Shown piece after piece: positions 46,964-57,900 of a stretch of 64,000 nt of DNA. This DNA is from Calonectria ilicicola (Eukaryota; Ascomycota; Sordariomycetes; Hypocreales; Nectriaceae). Numbering within the stretch: position 1 is the stretch's first letter; every line of letters begins with the position of its first letter. The DNA lies in NCBI GenBank assembly GCA_020809705.1, contig CP085828.1:744001-808000 (forward strand), written 5' to 3'. Below the pieces are notes generated by a model. It had not been told where the DNA came from, made no database searches, and worked only from the letters and a program-made list of their open reading frames with translations. Position numbers and translations under genes: made by a program.

Positions 46964-47435
46964 AGTTGCAATTGCAAACTGTCGCAAGTGCTCACAATGG
47001 GTGATGAGCTTCACATTGCGAAGGAGGTTCGGTCGCAGGGAGGTGGGAAAAACCCTGCCTGGTATTTGAACACGCGCAAAGGACACGTTCAGTCGGAGAT
47101 TGAGAGAGGGAGGGAGGGAGCAGGGTTTGCGCCGTGCCATTGGCGGGGCTCTCAATTTCAAGCAATGGGGCGGCGGACCTTTGTTATTCCCTTCCGGCGG
47201 GTAACAGCCCGAAATGCTTGTGCGCCGAGGTCAGAAATTGTGCTATGCTCTTATCGATAAGAGCCGCCCACTCCGCCTTCACAAAAAAAGTCGGTATCTT
47301 TGCGAAAGAAACCAGTGGACGGGAAAAAGGACGGCGAAGCACGCAAGCAGCCGGACAGTCGCATTTCGCCGCTCGGAGCCCCGTTGATCAAAGTATCATT
47401 ACTCCCCGATTTTTTAAATCGCTTAATTCAGCATC
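46964..47435. other. Bidirectional SVP26/BUD23 upstream region
   Basis: 472 bp between divergent start codons, containing the GATAAG palindrome and the SVP26 leader. No further gene. Confidence 0.6.
47247..47264. promoter_or_regulatory. Perfect 18-bp palindrome with back-to-back GATAAG sites
   Basis: GCTCTTATCGATAAGAGC is its own reverse complement and holds GATAAG on each strand. It lies in the shared SVP26/BUD23 upstream region. GATA-type factors such as AreA bind such hexamers, so a paired site is plausible; function is inference. Confidence 0.5.
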
Positions 47436-48330
47436 ATGTCTCGCCCCGAAGATACTCTGTACGCGCAAAATGCCCCCACTCTGATGCCCCTCCAGCTCAC
47501 ATTCTTGCAGCGCGGCCGACGTCCATTATGACGATATCGAAGCCCGAAAGTACACGACCAGTTCTCGAATCCAAAACATTCAGGCTTCTATGACCAGGCG
47601 CGCCCTCGAATTGCTCGACCTCAAATCCCCCTCGCTTATCCTCGATGTCGGATGCGGTAGCGGTCTGTCTGGAGAGATTCTGTCTTCGCTGGATCCTGAG
47701 GAAGGCGGCCCTCACACTTGGATTGGCATGGATGTTTCGCCCTCTATGCTTGACATTGCCCTACAGAGAGATGTCGAGGGAGACCTGATGCTAGCAGATA
47801 TCGGCCAGGGCGTGCCATTCCGAGCCGGTACCTTCGATGCCGCCATCAGCATCTCGGCCATTCAATGGCTCTGCAGCGCCGAGACCAGCGATACCTCTCC
47901 TGCTGGACGACTTACCCGATTCTTCAACGGCCTCTACGCATCTCTAAAGCGAGGTGGACGTGCTGTGTGCCAATTCTACCCCAAGAACGACCAACAGCGC
48001 CACATGATCACCCAGGCCGCAGTCAAGGCTGGCTTCGGCGCCGGTATGCTGGAGGATGACCCCGGTACCAAGAACGTCAAGATTTACCTCGTCCTGACTG
48101 TCGGTGGCGGTAACATTGAGAAGAATGGAGGCGACATTACAGGCGTCATTGACGGCATGGAGGATGTTGACGTTATGGATGCTCGAAGACAAATCAAGAA
48201 CAACAACACTGCCATCAAGAAGGGCAGCAAGGCGTGGATCATCAAGAAGAAGGAGCAGATGGAGAGAAAAGGAAAGGTTGTCAAGGCTACCTCGAAATAC
48301 ACTGGACGACAGCGACGCATAGCCTTTTAA
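47436..48330 (+). CDS. BUD23: 18S rRNA (guanine-N7) methyltransferase Bud23
   Basis: Model join(47436..47458, 47511..48330), 280 aa. A 23-nt first exon (MSRPEDT plus two bases) joins across a 52-bp intron to a frame giving AADVHYDDIEARKY, TSSRIQNIQ and MTRRALELL, the standard Bud23/WBSCR22 N-terminus. The SAM-binding motif ILDVGCGSGLSGE, WIGMDVSPSMLDIA and FDAAISISAIQWLC follow. The C-terminus is Lys-rich (AWIIKKKEQMERKGK, SKYTGRQRR), the nuclear/nucleolar WBS-type tail. Bud23 with Trm112 methylates a guanine in the 18S rRNA P-site region and is needed for 40S export. Without the first exon the frame would start at an internal Met and lose conserved residues, which supports the split start. 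Confidence 0.95.
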
Positions 48331-49499
48331 GGTAACCACATCACCACGAATCTGGACGATTGATTGCATTGCACGGCGTTGGTGGCTTGATAGTTTGACC
48401 TTTAAAAAGTTTTCCCGGTCCCTCACAATATCACATGGACTTGAATGATCTCACTTAGATTTCAGTGTACATACATTTTTCTTTATCTCAATATACCTAG
48501 ACGCTAGCTGCTTGTCAGGAATTAACTCAGTATTCGCACATGAGTAAATTTCTCCTGAGCCTTTTGTCTCTCGCTGCCTGTTTTCAATTAACTAGTACCC
48601 CGAATACTTAGGTTTTTTCGCTCGGTATTTTATTTGTATCTTGAACTCGTAATGACTTTTTCTATGACTGTGACTTTAAGCTTGGTTGAGCGGGGCCTGA
48701 AGGCTGTCGATTCGCAGATGATGCCGATATACCCATGGAAATCTATAAAATATGTCTATATTAAAATCCATATTACTTCCCAGGCCCAAAAAGCGATTAT
48801 TCTGAAGCCAGATTTCAAGAAAACATGCTCAACCAAGCCACCCCGACTTTTTTATAGCTCCCGGGTAAGCTCGGAGAGATTTAGATTGACACTTTCTAGC
48901 GTGGCAATAGCACAACTCATGATCATCCATGAAGTGCAAGCTTTCTGAAATTTGCAAACATATCATTATCAAATGCCACTCCGATCTCGGAACTAGCTCA
49001 CCATGTACAAGCGGGTGCGATGGCGTAGAGTCGTAGAGATGATTAGTTCACAGCACCAAACAGCGCGCACTAGCCACCCTCAGTAACCATTTCGTGTGGA
49101 TGACCAAATTATCATCTACCCCAGTTCCTTGACGGATTTATTCATGGAAGACACCTTTCTCTCGGCACGTTGGCCTACTGTGATAAACAAGCCGCTTATT
49201 GTTGCCGTGCAGTTTGAATTCCGAGCCTGTCTAGATTTGGGCAATACAGTGCATTTCTGGGGTATTATTTCCGTTGATGGCTGTGGCGCGGGGTCCTGAT
49301 AATGCATGCGCGGGGGACTGCTGCACCTGGTAAAAGTCCCCACACACTCAACTCCTGGGTTGGTCATCCCATCTGCGGTTGGTATAAAGTGCTCTTGTTC
49401 CTGTGTCCTTTGGACTAATGCATTTGACGCATACTTCATTATTTTATATAAATAAATTTAGAACATTACCGACCTTTTCCGCGGCGAGAACCCTCAAAG
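48331..49499. other. Intergenic, no gene supported
   Basis: AT-rich, 1.2 kb. A 104-codon frame at 48634-48948 has no domain. The final part is the promoter of the amidohydrolase gene, with an AT-rich TTATATAAATAAA stretch near 49443-49455. Confidence 0.55.
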
Positions 49500-51137
49500 A
49501 TGTCGTCTGCAGTGGATTCATCAAGCCATCTCTTTATCAATGGCCGAATCCTGACAAAGGCCGGCCCAGGCCTGGAGGCGCAACCAACATTTGCCGATAG
49601 TATGCTTGTGAAAGGTGGCAAGATTGAAGATATAGGAAACAGAGAAGATCTTACAGAAAAGCACCAAAACAGCGACGGAGTATCCATCCAGGATCTCAAG
49701 GGTCAGACCATCCTTCCAGGCTTTATTGACGGCCACATGCACTTATTGCTGCTCGGCCAGGCACTTACAAGGCTCCGACTCGACAACTGCAAATCACTAG
49801 AGGAGATTCGTGATGCTATTCGATCGTATGCTCGCGAAAACCCAAATCTGGAGAGAATCCTGGTTGGGGGTTGGATGTTTGACCTGACCCCAGATGGCGT
49901 TCGCCCGTCTATGCTTGATGATCTCGATTCTCGTCCCATCTTCATTGACAGCATGGATTTGCACGCTGTGTGGTGCAATACGCCCGCCATAAAAGAGCTT
50001 GGACTTGCTGATATGAAGGATCCCGTGGGTGGAAAAATTGAGCGGGATGAAAATGGCAAGCCAACGGGTCTCCTCAGCGAGGCCGCCGCCGTGGGTATTG
50101 CGTGGCCGTTCCTCAGCCACGCAATGACAGAGAAGCAACGTGCCGATACTATCACGGCCGCTTTTGATGCCTACACTTCTTCCGGGTACACTGGGATAAT
50201 CGAGATGGCCATGGACCAGCAGATTTGGAACGGCCTGCTCGCTCTTCGCTCTGAGCGGGGTAGCCTTCCGCTACGTATCACTGCATATTGGCTTGTGATG
50301 CCAGCTTCTGAGGAGGAGAACTTGAAGCAGGTGGAGCGAGCCATCGAACTCAAGCGACAGTACAACCAGGACACTTCACCAGACTTGCGCATCGCGGGTA
50401 TCAAGCTAATCTGCGACGGTACTATCGATGCCTGCACCGCATACATATCCGAGCCTTACAACACCACGGGGAAAACAGGAGATCCGCTGTGGACGAGAGA
50501 GTTACTAGAGCCAGTGGTGAAACGCGCCGTGGAAGGTGATTTGCAAATTGCATTTCACGCAATTGGAAACGAGACTATTCGCATGGCCGTCGACGCTGTC
50601 GAGAAACACGCCCATCCCAATAGCAGACATCGCATTGAACATCTTGAATACTCATCTCCAGAAGACGCCAAGAGGCTCGGTGGTCTTGGGATCACGGCAT
50701 CGGTGCAGCCAGTTCACTGTGATCCAGCCATACTACGTGACTGGCCTAGACTTATTGGCCCGAAGCGATGCGAACGGGCCTTCGCGTACCGCGAGTTTGC
50801 GGACCACGGCGCGCTCCTGACGCTGGGGAGTGACAGTCCTACAGCACCGTACAACCCCCTGCACAACCTCTACGTAGGAACAACACGGCGATCAGCGAGA
50901 GACCCAAGCTCTGAGGAAACGGTGAATCCGCATTTCCGCCTTGGTCTTTGCGAAGCGATTTCAGCCTACACGATGGGGGCGGCGAAGAGTGTGTTTGCCG
51001 AGGATCGCATGGGAAGCTTGGGGGTGGGTAAGGTGGCGGACTTTGTGGTGGTTGATATGGAATGGGATGCACAGAGTTTGCTCAAGGCAGAAATCCAGGA
51101 AACGTGGTTTGATGGTAGAAAGATGTGGACCAAGTGA
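49500..51137 (+). CDS. Amidohydrolase-3 (YtcJ-like) metal-dependent hydrolase
   Basis: Single exon, 545 aa. The composite beta-sandwich start (FINGRILT, ADSMLVKGGKIEDIG) leads to ILPGFIDGHMHLL with the metal-binding H-x-H (residues 79/81). The (beta/alpha)8 core follows, with FHAIGNE and HRIEHLEY giving further His ligands, and LTLGSDSP the catalytic Asp. The C-terminal strand returns to the sandwich (GSLGVGKVADFVVVD). This is the YtcJ-like amidohydrolase-3 subgroup, whose members hydrolyse amide or imine bonds in small molecules such as N-substituted formamides; the substrate here is unknown. No signal peptide, so presumably cytosolic. The start codon is the first in frame, 30-60 bp after an AT-rich TATA-like stretch. 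Confidence 0.9.
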   Translation: MSSAVDSSSHLFINGRILTKAGPGLEAQPTFADSMLVKGGKIEDIGNREDLTEKHQNSDGVSIQDLKGQTILPGFIDGHMHLLLLGQALTRLRLDNCKSLEEIRDAIRSYARENPNLERILVGGWMFDLTPDGVRPSMLDDLDSRPIFIDSMDLHAVWCNTPAIKELGLADMKDPVGGKIERDENGKPTGLLSEAAAVGIAWPFLSHAMTEKQRADTITAAFDAYTSSGYTGIIEMAMDQQIWNGLLALRSERGSLPLRITAYWLVMPASEEENLKQVERAIELKRQYNQDTSPDLRIAGIKLICDGTIDACTAYISEPYNTTGKTGDPLWTRELLEPVVKRAVEGDLQIAFHAIGNETIRMAVDAVEKHAHPNSRHRIEHLEYSSPEDAKRLGGLGITASVQPVHCDPAILRDWPRLIGPKRCERAFAYREFADHGALLTLGSDSPTAPYNPLHNLYVGTTRRSARDPSSEETVNPHFRLGLCEAISAYTMGAAKSVFAEDRMGSLGVGKVADFVVVDMEWDAQSLLKAEIQETWFDGRKMWTK

Positions 51138-51831
51138 GCACGGGAACGGACATGACTGAAGAACTTTGGGGTTTATAAATGGGGCGTTGGGTAGAATGTA
51201 AGGTTGAAATGGGGATGGGTATCAAATATTTTCGAGGGGCTGGCAGGTGTGCTAGATTGGGGAAAACAAAGTGCAGGTAAACCAGAATTCGAGACAAAAA
51301 AAGTAATGATAGAATGCCATTGTCGCCAGTATGAACCAATGTCTAAAGAGAGAACCTGCTCTGGCCGGATAACCACCATGGCGGGACTTGTCGGATACGA
51401 ACACAAAAGACATTTGTCACCAAGTAGGAAGCGTAGCGCAAGGAATCCATATCGTTTGAACAATAGTGTTCGGGGCAAAACATCGACGGGCCGAGCTTAT
51501 CACGAAGAGAGGTAGTACACTGTCGCATCCTGGTCGCAGGGGCTACCGGCGGGTTCGAGAACATCGAAGTGTAAGGTGGAGGAGCGCCATTCTTGGATTC
51601 GTAATTAAATGAGCTCGATTCATGTTCCAACTCCTGATCTCCTAAGCTGACATACCTCAAGAGAGGAAGCAAATGGTTGCGTTAAAATTTTGGGCATATT
51701 TTTGCGGCCTAACGACTTTTCCCTTGAAACCTCCGTGGTCGAACCACCACGACCGCGGCATGCGTTTCACTTCGCTCAACCGACGCCCCGTAGAGATGGC
51801 AAGTTTCCAAAACCGTGTACGAATTATTCGT
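51138..51831. other. Intergenic between convergent amidohydrolase and SMD2
   Basis: 3' flanks of two convergent genes. Short frames here have no support. Confidence 0.55.
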
Positions 51832-52690
51832 TCAGCTAAGCAACACAAGGATGACGCTGTCTCCTCGAAGGAACCTGTGATGTATTAGCGGCTGGGTGAC
51901 GAGTGGTAACAAGTTATACATACATCTTGCTGACGAAGCGATCCTTGTTAACAGGTCGACCAGGCTTGCCGTTTGCGTTGCGGGGAGTCTCGGTCCACAT
52001 TTCTTTCTAGAGTCGGGGGTTAGTAGTCTGTATATTGAGCAGCGCGACACGGCGACAGCTATGCCATGACGATTCAGAAGCTTGATGAAGCTCCCATAGG
52101 CTCATAATAGCCATTCATGAATACGTACCACGTTCTCCAGTACCCTGGAATATAGTTAGCTCGGTATATTGAAGAGAGAGCCGCAATACTGATGCGCTCA
52201 GACAGCGCAAGCAGTGGTTGCATAATCTGGGATACTCACATGTTGCAGTGGCGGTCAAAAGCCTTGACACGGGCAAGACTTTGAGAAAAATGGTCAGCAA
52301 TTAGTTCCCTAGAAAGAACTCTTCCGAGGACGTACAGTTTGCGGTTGGAGCGGATGCTGATCAGGACTTGTGAGTGAGTCCTGACGGCGGTCTGAAGGAT
52401 GGACAGAGGTCCGTTGCTGAACTCCCATTGCTCCTGGATCCGGGGTTAGCAAGCGTTTCCAACGGGAAAATAAGACAGAATATTCTTACTAGCTGCGCAA
52501 TCTCGTACTCTCTGTAGGTTCATCATGGTTAGTCTCAGGCGCGTACTCACTCATCAAAGCTGTCTGGTGGGGAGGTTACGTACGTGCACTCATTGCGAGG
52601 CTTCTGGAGAAGGTCCCTAACGTATTGTGAGTAATGAACAAGCCAAAAAGAATCGGGATAATGAGCTTACTGGATGTTGACGTCACTCAT
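51832..52690 (-). CDS. SMD2: Small nuclear ribonucleoprotein Sm D2
   Basis: Model complement(join(51832..51874, 51924..52006, 52129..52144, 52240..52278, 52336..52433, 52490..52511, 52584..52616, 52671..52690)), 117 aa, the normal SmD2 length. Every junction keeps frame and gives family residues. The start is [16 protein letters not shown]. The Sm1 region includes [19 protein letters not shown] and [29 protein letters not shown]. The Sm2 region is [17 protein letters not shown]. SmD2 is a core subunit of the heptameric Sm ring on spliceosomal snRNAs. Seven introns in 859 bp, with exons as short as 16, 20 and 22 nt, is extreme even for an intron-rich fungal splicing gene. Individual frames are too short to find by open-reading-frame length. 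Confidence 0.93.
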
Positions 52691-53339
52691 CTTGCTTGCT
52701 TGGATATAGCGACGACTCTCGGTGTGCTCGAATCTGCGGACGCGATGCCTGGATTCTTCAAAATGGTGTGGGGCACGCGAACAGCTTTGGTTCACGTGAC
52801 AGCTCAGATTCTCAATGGTCGGAGCCGGTGAAGATGATTTTCCGTGGAAAGACCGTGCACTGTTCCCTCATCAATGACCCCACTCACATGGCAAATCAGC
52901 CACGAACTTCTAGCCCTGAGATCAAGGTGCTGCCTGGATAGGTACTTATATGAGCATGCATTCTCTCAGCAGCGCTGATAAAAAAAAAAATACCCGTGGG
53001 GGCGAAATTTGCGGTTAGCAAGGTTGATTATACATAGCCATCACCATTATCGCCTTTCATTTGTACCAAATCTTAATGACAGCATAGGGCCAATAAATCT
53101 CCCACATTAAGCGCCAAATTTGGGTTGGCTGCCTTTGGGCGCTTAGTTGCATTAACGTACAGACTCAACCAGCCAGAGTTCACCCCTACGTGGTTTCTTA
53201 AACGCCTGATCACTAACTAAGACACGTGAAGAGCTTTACAAATATCTCAGTTCGTTTATCGATTAGTGTCCTTGACCTTATTTCCACAACTCTTCATTCA
53301 TTCCAAAGTTATCTCTTTCTTTCGGATTAAGTAATTCAA
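52691..53339. other. Divergent promoter of SMD2 and phosphorylase-domain gene
   Basis: 649 bp with an A-run at about 52980-52990. No gene is supported. Confidence 0.55.
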
Positions 53340-54488
53340 ATGGCGACCAACAAGAAGCAAACCAAAACTCACAATGACTACCATATCGCCGTATTTTTCA
53401 GTCTCGAAATTGAAATGTCGGCTTTTCGGCATATGCTAGACAATGAGCACACTCGGTTACGGTCCAAAAAGGGAGATCCCAATCGCTACGTCTTGGGCGA
53501 CTTGCATGGACACAATGTTGCATTGGTCTGTCTTCCTGGGGTTCAAGGGAATATTGAGATGGCATCTATGGCTAAAGAAGTTGACCTCTCGTTCACTTGC
53601 ATTAAATGGAGATTTATTGTCGGTATCGGTGCCGGAGTTCCCAGTGCCAAACATGATATACGTCTTGGTGACGTAGTTGTGAGCATGCCGGAAGGAGTAC
53701 ACCCTGGAGTTGTGCGATTTGACCTTGGAAAAGAGCATGAAGATTGTTTCACACTGAAAGGCCATTTGATGGCTGCACCAGCTGCTTTGCGCAGCGCGGC
53801 TAATATGATGAAATCTGATCATAGAATTGAGGATAATTGTATTTCTGAATTCATCGCAGAAATGATAGTGAAGAAACCAAGGCTATCCTGTTATGCACGA
53901 CCAAATACCGACCCACAAACGTCGGAAGAAACGATGGAATTGGCCGCAACGAACCCGCTGCCAGGAAATCCATTGAGAGAAAAAACAGGGACTCGAGAGG
54001 AAATGAATGATAGACCCCCAGAGATACATTACGGATTGATCGCTTCAGGAAGCAGAGTAATAGCGAGTGCAAAGAAGAGAGATGCACTGGTTAGGGACCT
54101 TGGCGATGTTCTTTGCTTTGAAACAGGAGCAGCAGGGCTGATGACTCAATATCCCTGCATCGCGATTCGTGGTGTTTCCAACTACGCGGACGGTCGTGAA
54201 AACAACGATTGGGATTACCATGCAGCAGCAACGGCTGCCGCATGCCTAAAAGAGTTGTTATTGCATGTTGACAATGAAGAGATTTCTGACCTACCGGCTG
54301 CAAGCATATTCCAGGCTATGGGAACTCAGAATACGGGTTCAGCAACCTTGAATGTTGGCGGGATTCTCAGCTTTTGCAAGGACTCGAGTGGTGTTCCAGC
54401 TCCTCTGCTGCGACTGACGCACTGGACGGCTGCACCTGTTCCCACTGACGAATCGGCTGTCCAGCCATCGATCCCCGCGAGCAGTTGA
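53340..54488 (+). CDS. Stand-alone nucleoside-phosphorylase-domain (PNP/UDP) protein
   Basis: Single exon, 382 aa. It opens with NDYHIAVFFSLEIEMSAFRHMLD, the usual first strand and helix of fungal PNP_UDP domains. IKWRFIVGIGAGVPSAKHDIRLGDVVVS, PGVVRFDLGK, VLCFETGAAGLM and PCIAIRGVSNYAD follow, the last being the conserved end of the fold. In filamentous fungi such domains usually head STAND/NLR-type proteins with NACHT or NB-ARC plus repeats, where they are thought to act on a nucleoside or as a triggered effector. Here there is no NTPase or repeat domain; the C-terminal 60 residues are low complexity, with a G/N pattern at residues 328-341. It is convergent with the membrane kinase gene. Confidence 0.82.
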   Translation: MATNKKQTKTHNDYHIAVFFSLEIEMSAFRHMLDNEHTRLRSKKGDPNRYVLGDLHGHNVALVCLPGVQGNIEMASMAKEVDLSFTCIKWRFIVGIGAGVPSAKHDIRLGDVVVSMPEGVHPGVVRFDLGKEHEDCFTLKGHLMAAPAALRSAANMMKSDHRIEDNCISEFIAEMIVKKPRLSCYARPNTDPQTSEETMELAATNPLPGNPLREKTGTREEMNDRPPEIHYGLIASGSRVIASAKKRDALVRDLGDVLCFETGAAGLMTQYPCIAIRGVSNYADGRENNDWDYHAAATAAACLKELLLHVDNEEISDLPAASIFQAMGTQNTGSATLNVGGILSFCKDSSGVPAPLLRLTHWTAAPVPTDESAVQPSIPASS

Positions 54489-54939
54489 GAGAGAGAAAAG
54501 GAAGAACAGTGACATTAATTAGAGACATCATTATTAAAAATAAAATTTATCGTATCAAACACATTTTACATCGATCATCTCGTGGAGCGGTCAACGCAAT
54601 AGTCGATGGCCTGAATCCATACAACGAATGCCCCTGTAGCAATTAGTTCAAATCAAACCGTGACCTCACGACTACTTCGTCGGAATATCATATCCTAAGA
54701 AACTAATCAGTTGACCTTTACAAATCTATGGCTCAGAATTGCAGTCGCTTTTTTATGTATAGCGTACAGTTTTATAGCAACTGTAGCTTTGTATCTTGCA
54801 AAACAGGGCCTGCGCCCCGCAAAGATTGGGGCGCAAATATTCATTCCCCACTACTTATATCTCACCTCGCCATATATACTGCCACCTAAAAGGCGTATTA
54901 TTTGTCTTCTTTTTACCGATCCACAAGGGTATTCTTGAG
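54489..54939. other. Intergenic between convergent PNP and kinase genes
   Basis: AT-rich, 451 bp, 3' flanks only. Confidence 0.55.
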
Positions 54940-57900
54940 CTATCTTAAGAGTATTATAGGTATCATGACACAAACCACTATTACACCCACAGCTATCCAT
55001 TTAAATGTAAACCATATTGCATATATGCTACCTATAAGAATCATCAATGTCACCAACGGAAGGAAGGTAATAGAGAAAATCCTCAAAAAGATAAGCAATA
55101 GCTCTTCTAACCAGCCCGGGGAAGGAAGGAGTTCAGTAAATGTTTGGATTTGCCATGGCTCCTTCAGAGCCCCAAGTATGTCATTTGAATTTGTGTGCAT
55201 GCTCCACTCAGTCATGAACCAGGCGTCGTTGTAGTACGGGAACCGATTTTCAAGGTCCTGTTGAAACTTTTCGTGTATATCTTGACCCGTTCCTGCCCGC
55301 ATACACGAGAGCAAGTCAACATGACAACATAGATCGGCGCTGTGCTGAAGAAACCCGACTGGAATCTGGCGCATTTTAAGAAGACTCGCCTTGGGTAGAA
55401 AGAGGGTTACTGATTGTGTGAACTCGTCCTCAAAACATGTTGGCGGGTCTCCTGCGTGACGATTATGTACAGGTTTCCAGCCGTGTGGAAGAGAGGTATC
55501 AAAATTTTGATACCTGGGATCCATAGAAATTGTTCCTGTAGGCGTTAATATGCCTTCTATTTGGAACCGTGTACTGTTATCAGTGACCCAACGCCTCAGA
55601 GCTTCTATAGAATGATGGTCATGGTCCTTGGCGAGATCTTGCTCTGCCTTTCCAGGCAAGACGGTCATTTGTGCTTGTTGACGAAACATGTGCCCCTCAA
55701 TGAAATAATCGAAAGTGGAAGGAGAAACACGATTCTCTTTCCAAGCCTTTTCAAGCCGTTGTGTGATTTCTTTCATCACGACCTCAGCGGTGGCCGGTCG
55801 GCATGACGACATGAATTCTGAAAAAATGGTACGCGTGTGGCTATTTATTGCAGTAGGTAGGTCGTGAATTATGTTTGCTTGTTGGGAAATTTTCTTCTCG
55901 ACATGTGCACCAAACTGAAGCAATAGCAGAAACCTGTCGAGCCTCATGGACTCGTCAAGGAATTTGTGGTCAACGATATTTTGCCAAACCGTACGTTCGC
56001 TGCTCAATGCTTCTACCTCTGCATTTCCAATTGGACCAGCGCAAAGCCATGCAAGAGTGTTTATATCAACGGGTGGAAATAAGCATAAGGCCAATTGCAG
56101 TATGTTTCCTTTTCCGGAATGAATATAGGGCGTCCACCAATCAAGCCTTACACGACTTCGAAATCGTGCCAGGTAATAAAGATCCTCATGCAAATCGTTA
56201 TCCGAGCCTCCGGAATTATGCTGGTTGAGAGATCTTATCATAAGTGGGAACAAATCAGCTGCATCATCTTGGCGCCTTGGGGTGGTGAATAATTCAGTGC
56301 TGAGGCAGTTGTCGTCCGAGTGTAAAGATACGGTGGAAGCCGGACCAGGAGAACCATCATCAAGAGAATTCCAAGGCGTGGTTCTTGATGTTGAATACTC
56401 ATTTGGATTAAAACCCTTTTTGAAATTTGAATCATTATCTTCCTCATTCCAACTGCGCCACCAGGCACATTCTTTGTAACCCATTTTTATTTCAGGTGTT
56501 ATAGATGGCCAATATCGAGGAGGATTAGCGAGTAACTGGAATTCTGAGGTCGTGGAAATCTTATTTTTGGATTCGCTGCGTTCTGAATCTTGGGCACCTT
56601 GCTCTGAGTCACGGTACAGGTTTACCCACGGTTCATGGTTACGCCGCGTTGGGTCAACCATCGTCTCTTCCAGTACCTGAGTTACCCTTTCAACTAGCCA
56701 TTGTCTATTAGAGTTGATAGGAAACCAAGGATACAACGGTTCCTCTGAAATTTGATTCAAATCTTGTAATGCGTCTTGCAACTTCGGAATCCCTGGTGGG
56801 GGATTTCCTCTAAGACAAAATGAACTCCAGACCAAGAGGCCGTAGACATAAAGGTCGCACTGCTGTAAAGCATCAAAGTCGTGGGCGGTACTAAGTTCAG
56901 AATTAGAAGGTAACCATAATGGAGTCCCTAAATATTCGGTTTCTTGTGAATTTTGCAAAGTATCATCGGCTCCGGTCATGTCATTTCGGCCGACTGCACA
57001 TCCAAAATCGCATAGTTTTGCCAGCCACTTTCTTCCTGTATTAAAAACAAGTACATTCTCAGGCTTGAGATCACCATGAGTGAAATTATTCTCATGTAAG
57101 CTTTGAAGACCGTGACCAACATCGATACAAAGTAGCCGAACAATTTCGTAGCAGTCGGGCTGTAAGCCTGACCATTGCTGGAATGCAACCCAATTTGATC
57201 GCAGCCTCGAAGACCATGATGGTGGTTCTGATTGGGGCGATCTCGTCGACAAGGCCCTTGATATTCCTTCCTCTGCTCTTATCTCGTCAGTCCTGTGGGG
57301 CTCTGGGAAAAGATCTTCGAGAAATTCCGCGAGGTTCATTTCTGCTCGCTCAAAAACGAGCAGCGGGAGTTGAAGGCCACCACAACATGGACTTGCAGGA
57401 TCTTCAAGAGTGTCGAGACAAAGACCCCAGCCAACTAGCTTAACGATGTTTGGGTGGTTTCGGAATAGCCCTGGAGAAAGGGTGAGGACTTCACACTCTG
57501 CTGCCCGAAACCGCGACAAGAGGTTTTCCTTGTTGAAGCGCGTCTGATCAGCGTGCCCATCCTTCCTTTGCAAGTGTTGCTTAATCGCAATTTTCTTAAC
57601 AGGCCAAATTTTATGAATACGCTTATCAGCTTGTTCATATCGTTTTGCAACCTCATTACTAAGTCCGCGAACGTTGCCTTGGCCGCCTTGGCCAAGTTGA
57701 TGCGGGAATTCTTTGTTGAGACGGAAAAGCTGTGGCCCGGCAACACCGCTCTCTTCCAGTGTTCTAATTAGGCGATTGAGAATTGTAACGGGATCCCCTT
57801 CAGTTTCTTTTCGTAGCCTCGTGTGTCGCGTACTTGCGTTGCTTGTGGATGATGAAGCCACCTCTGGTAACAACAATGTTTGGTTTGGGAGTCCCCCTTG

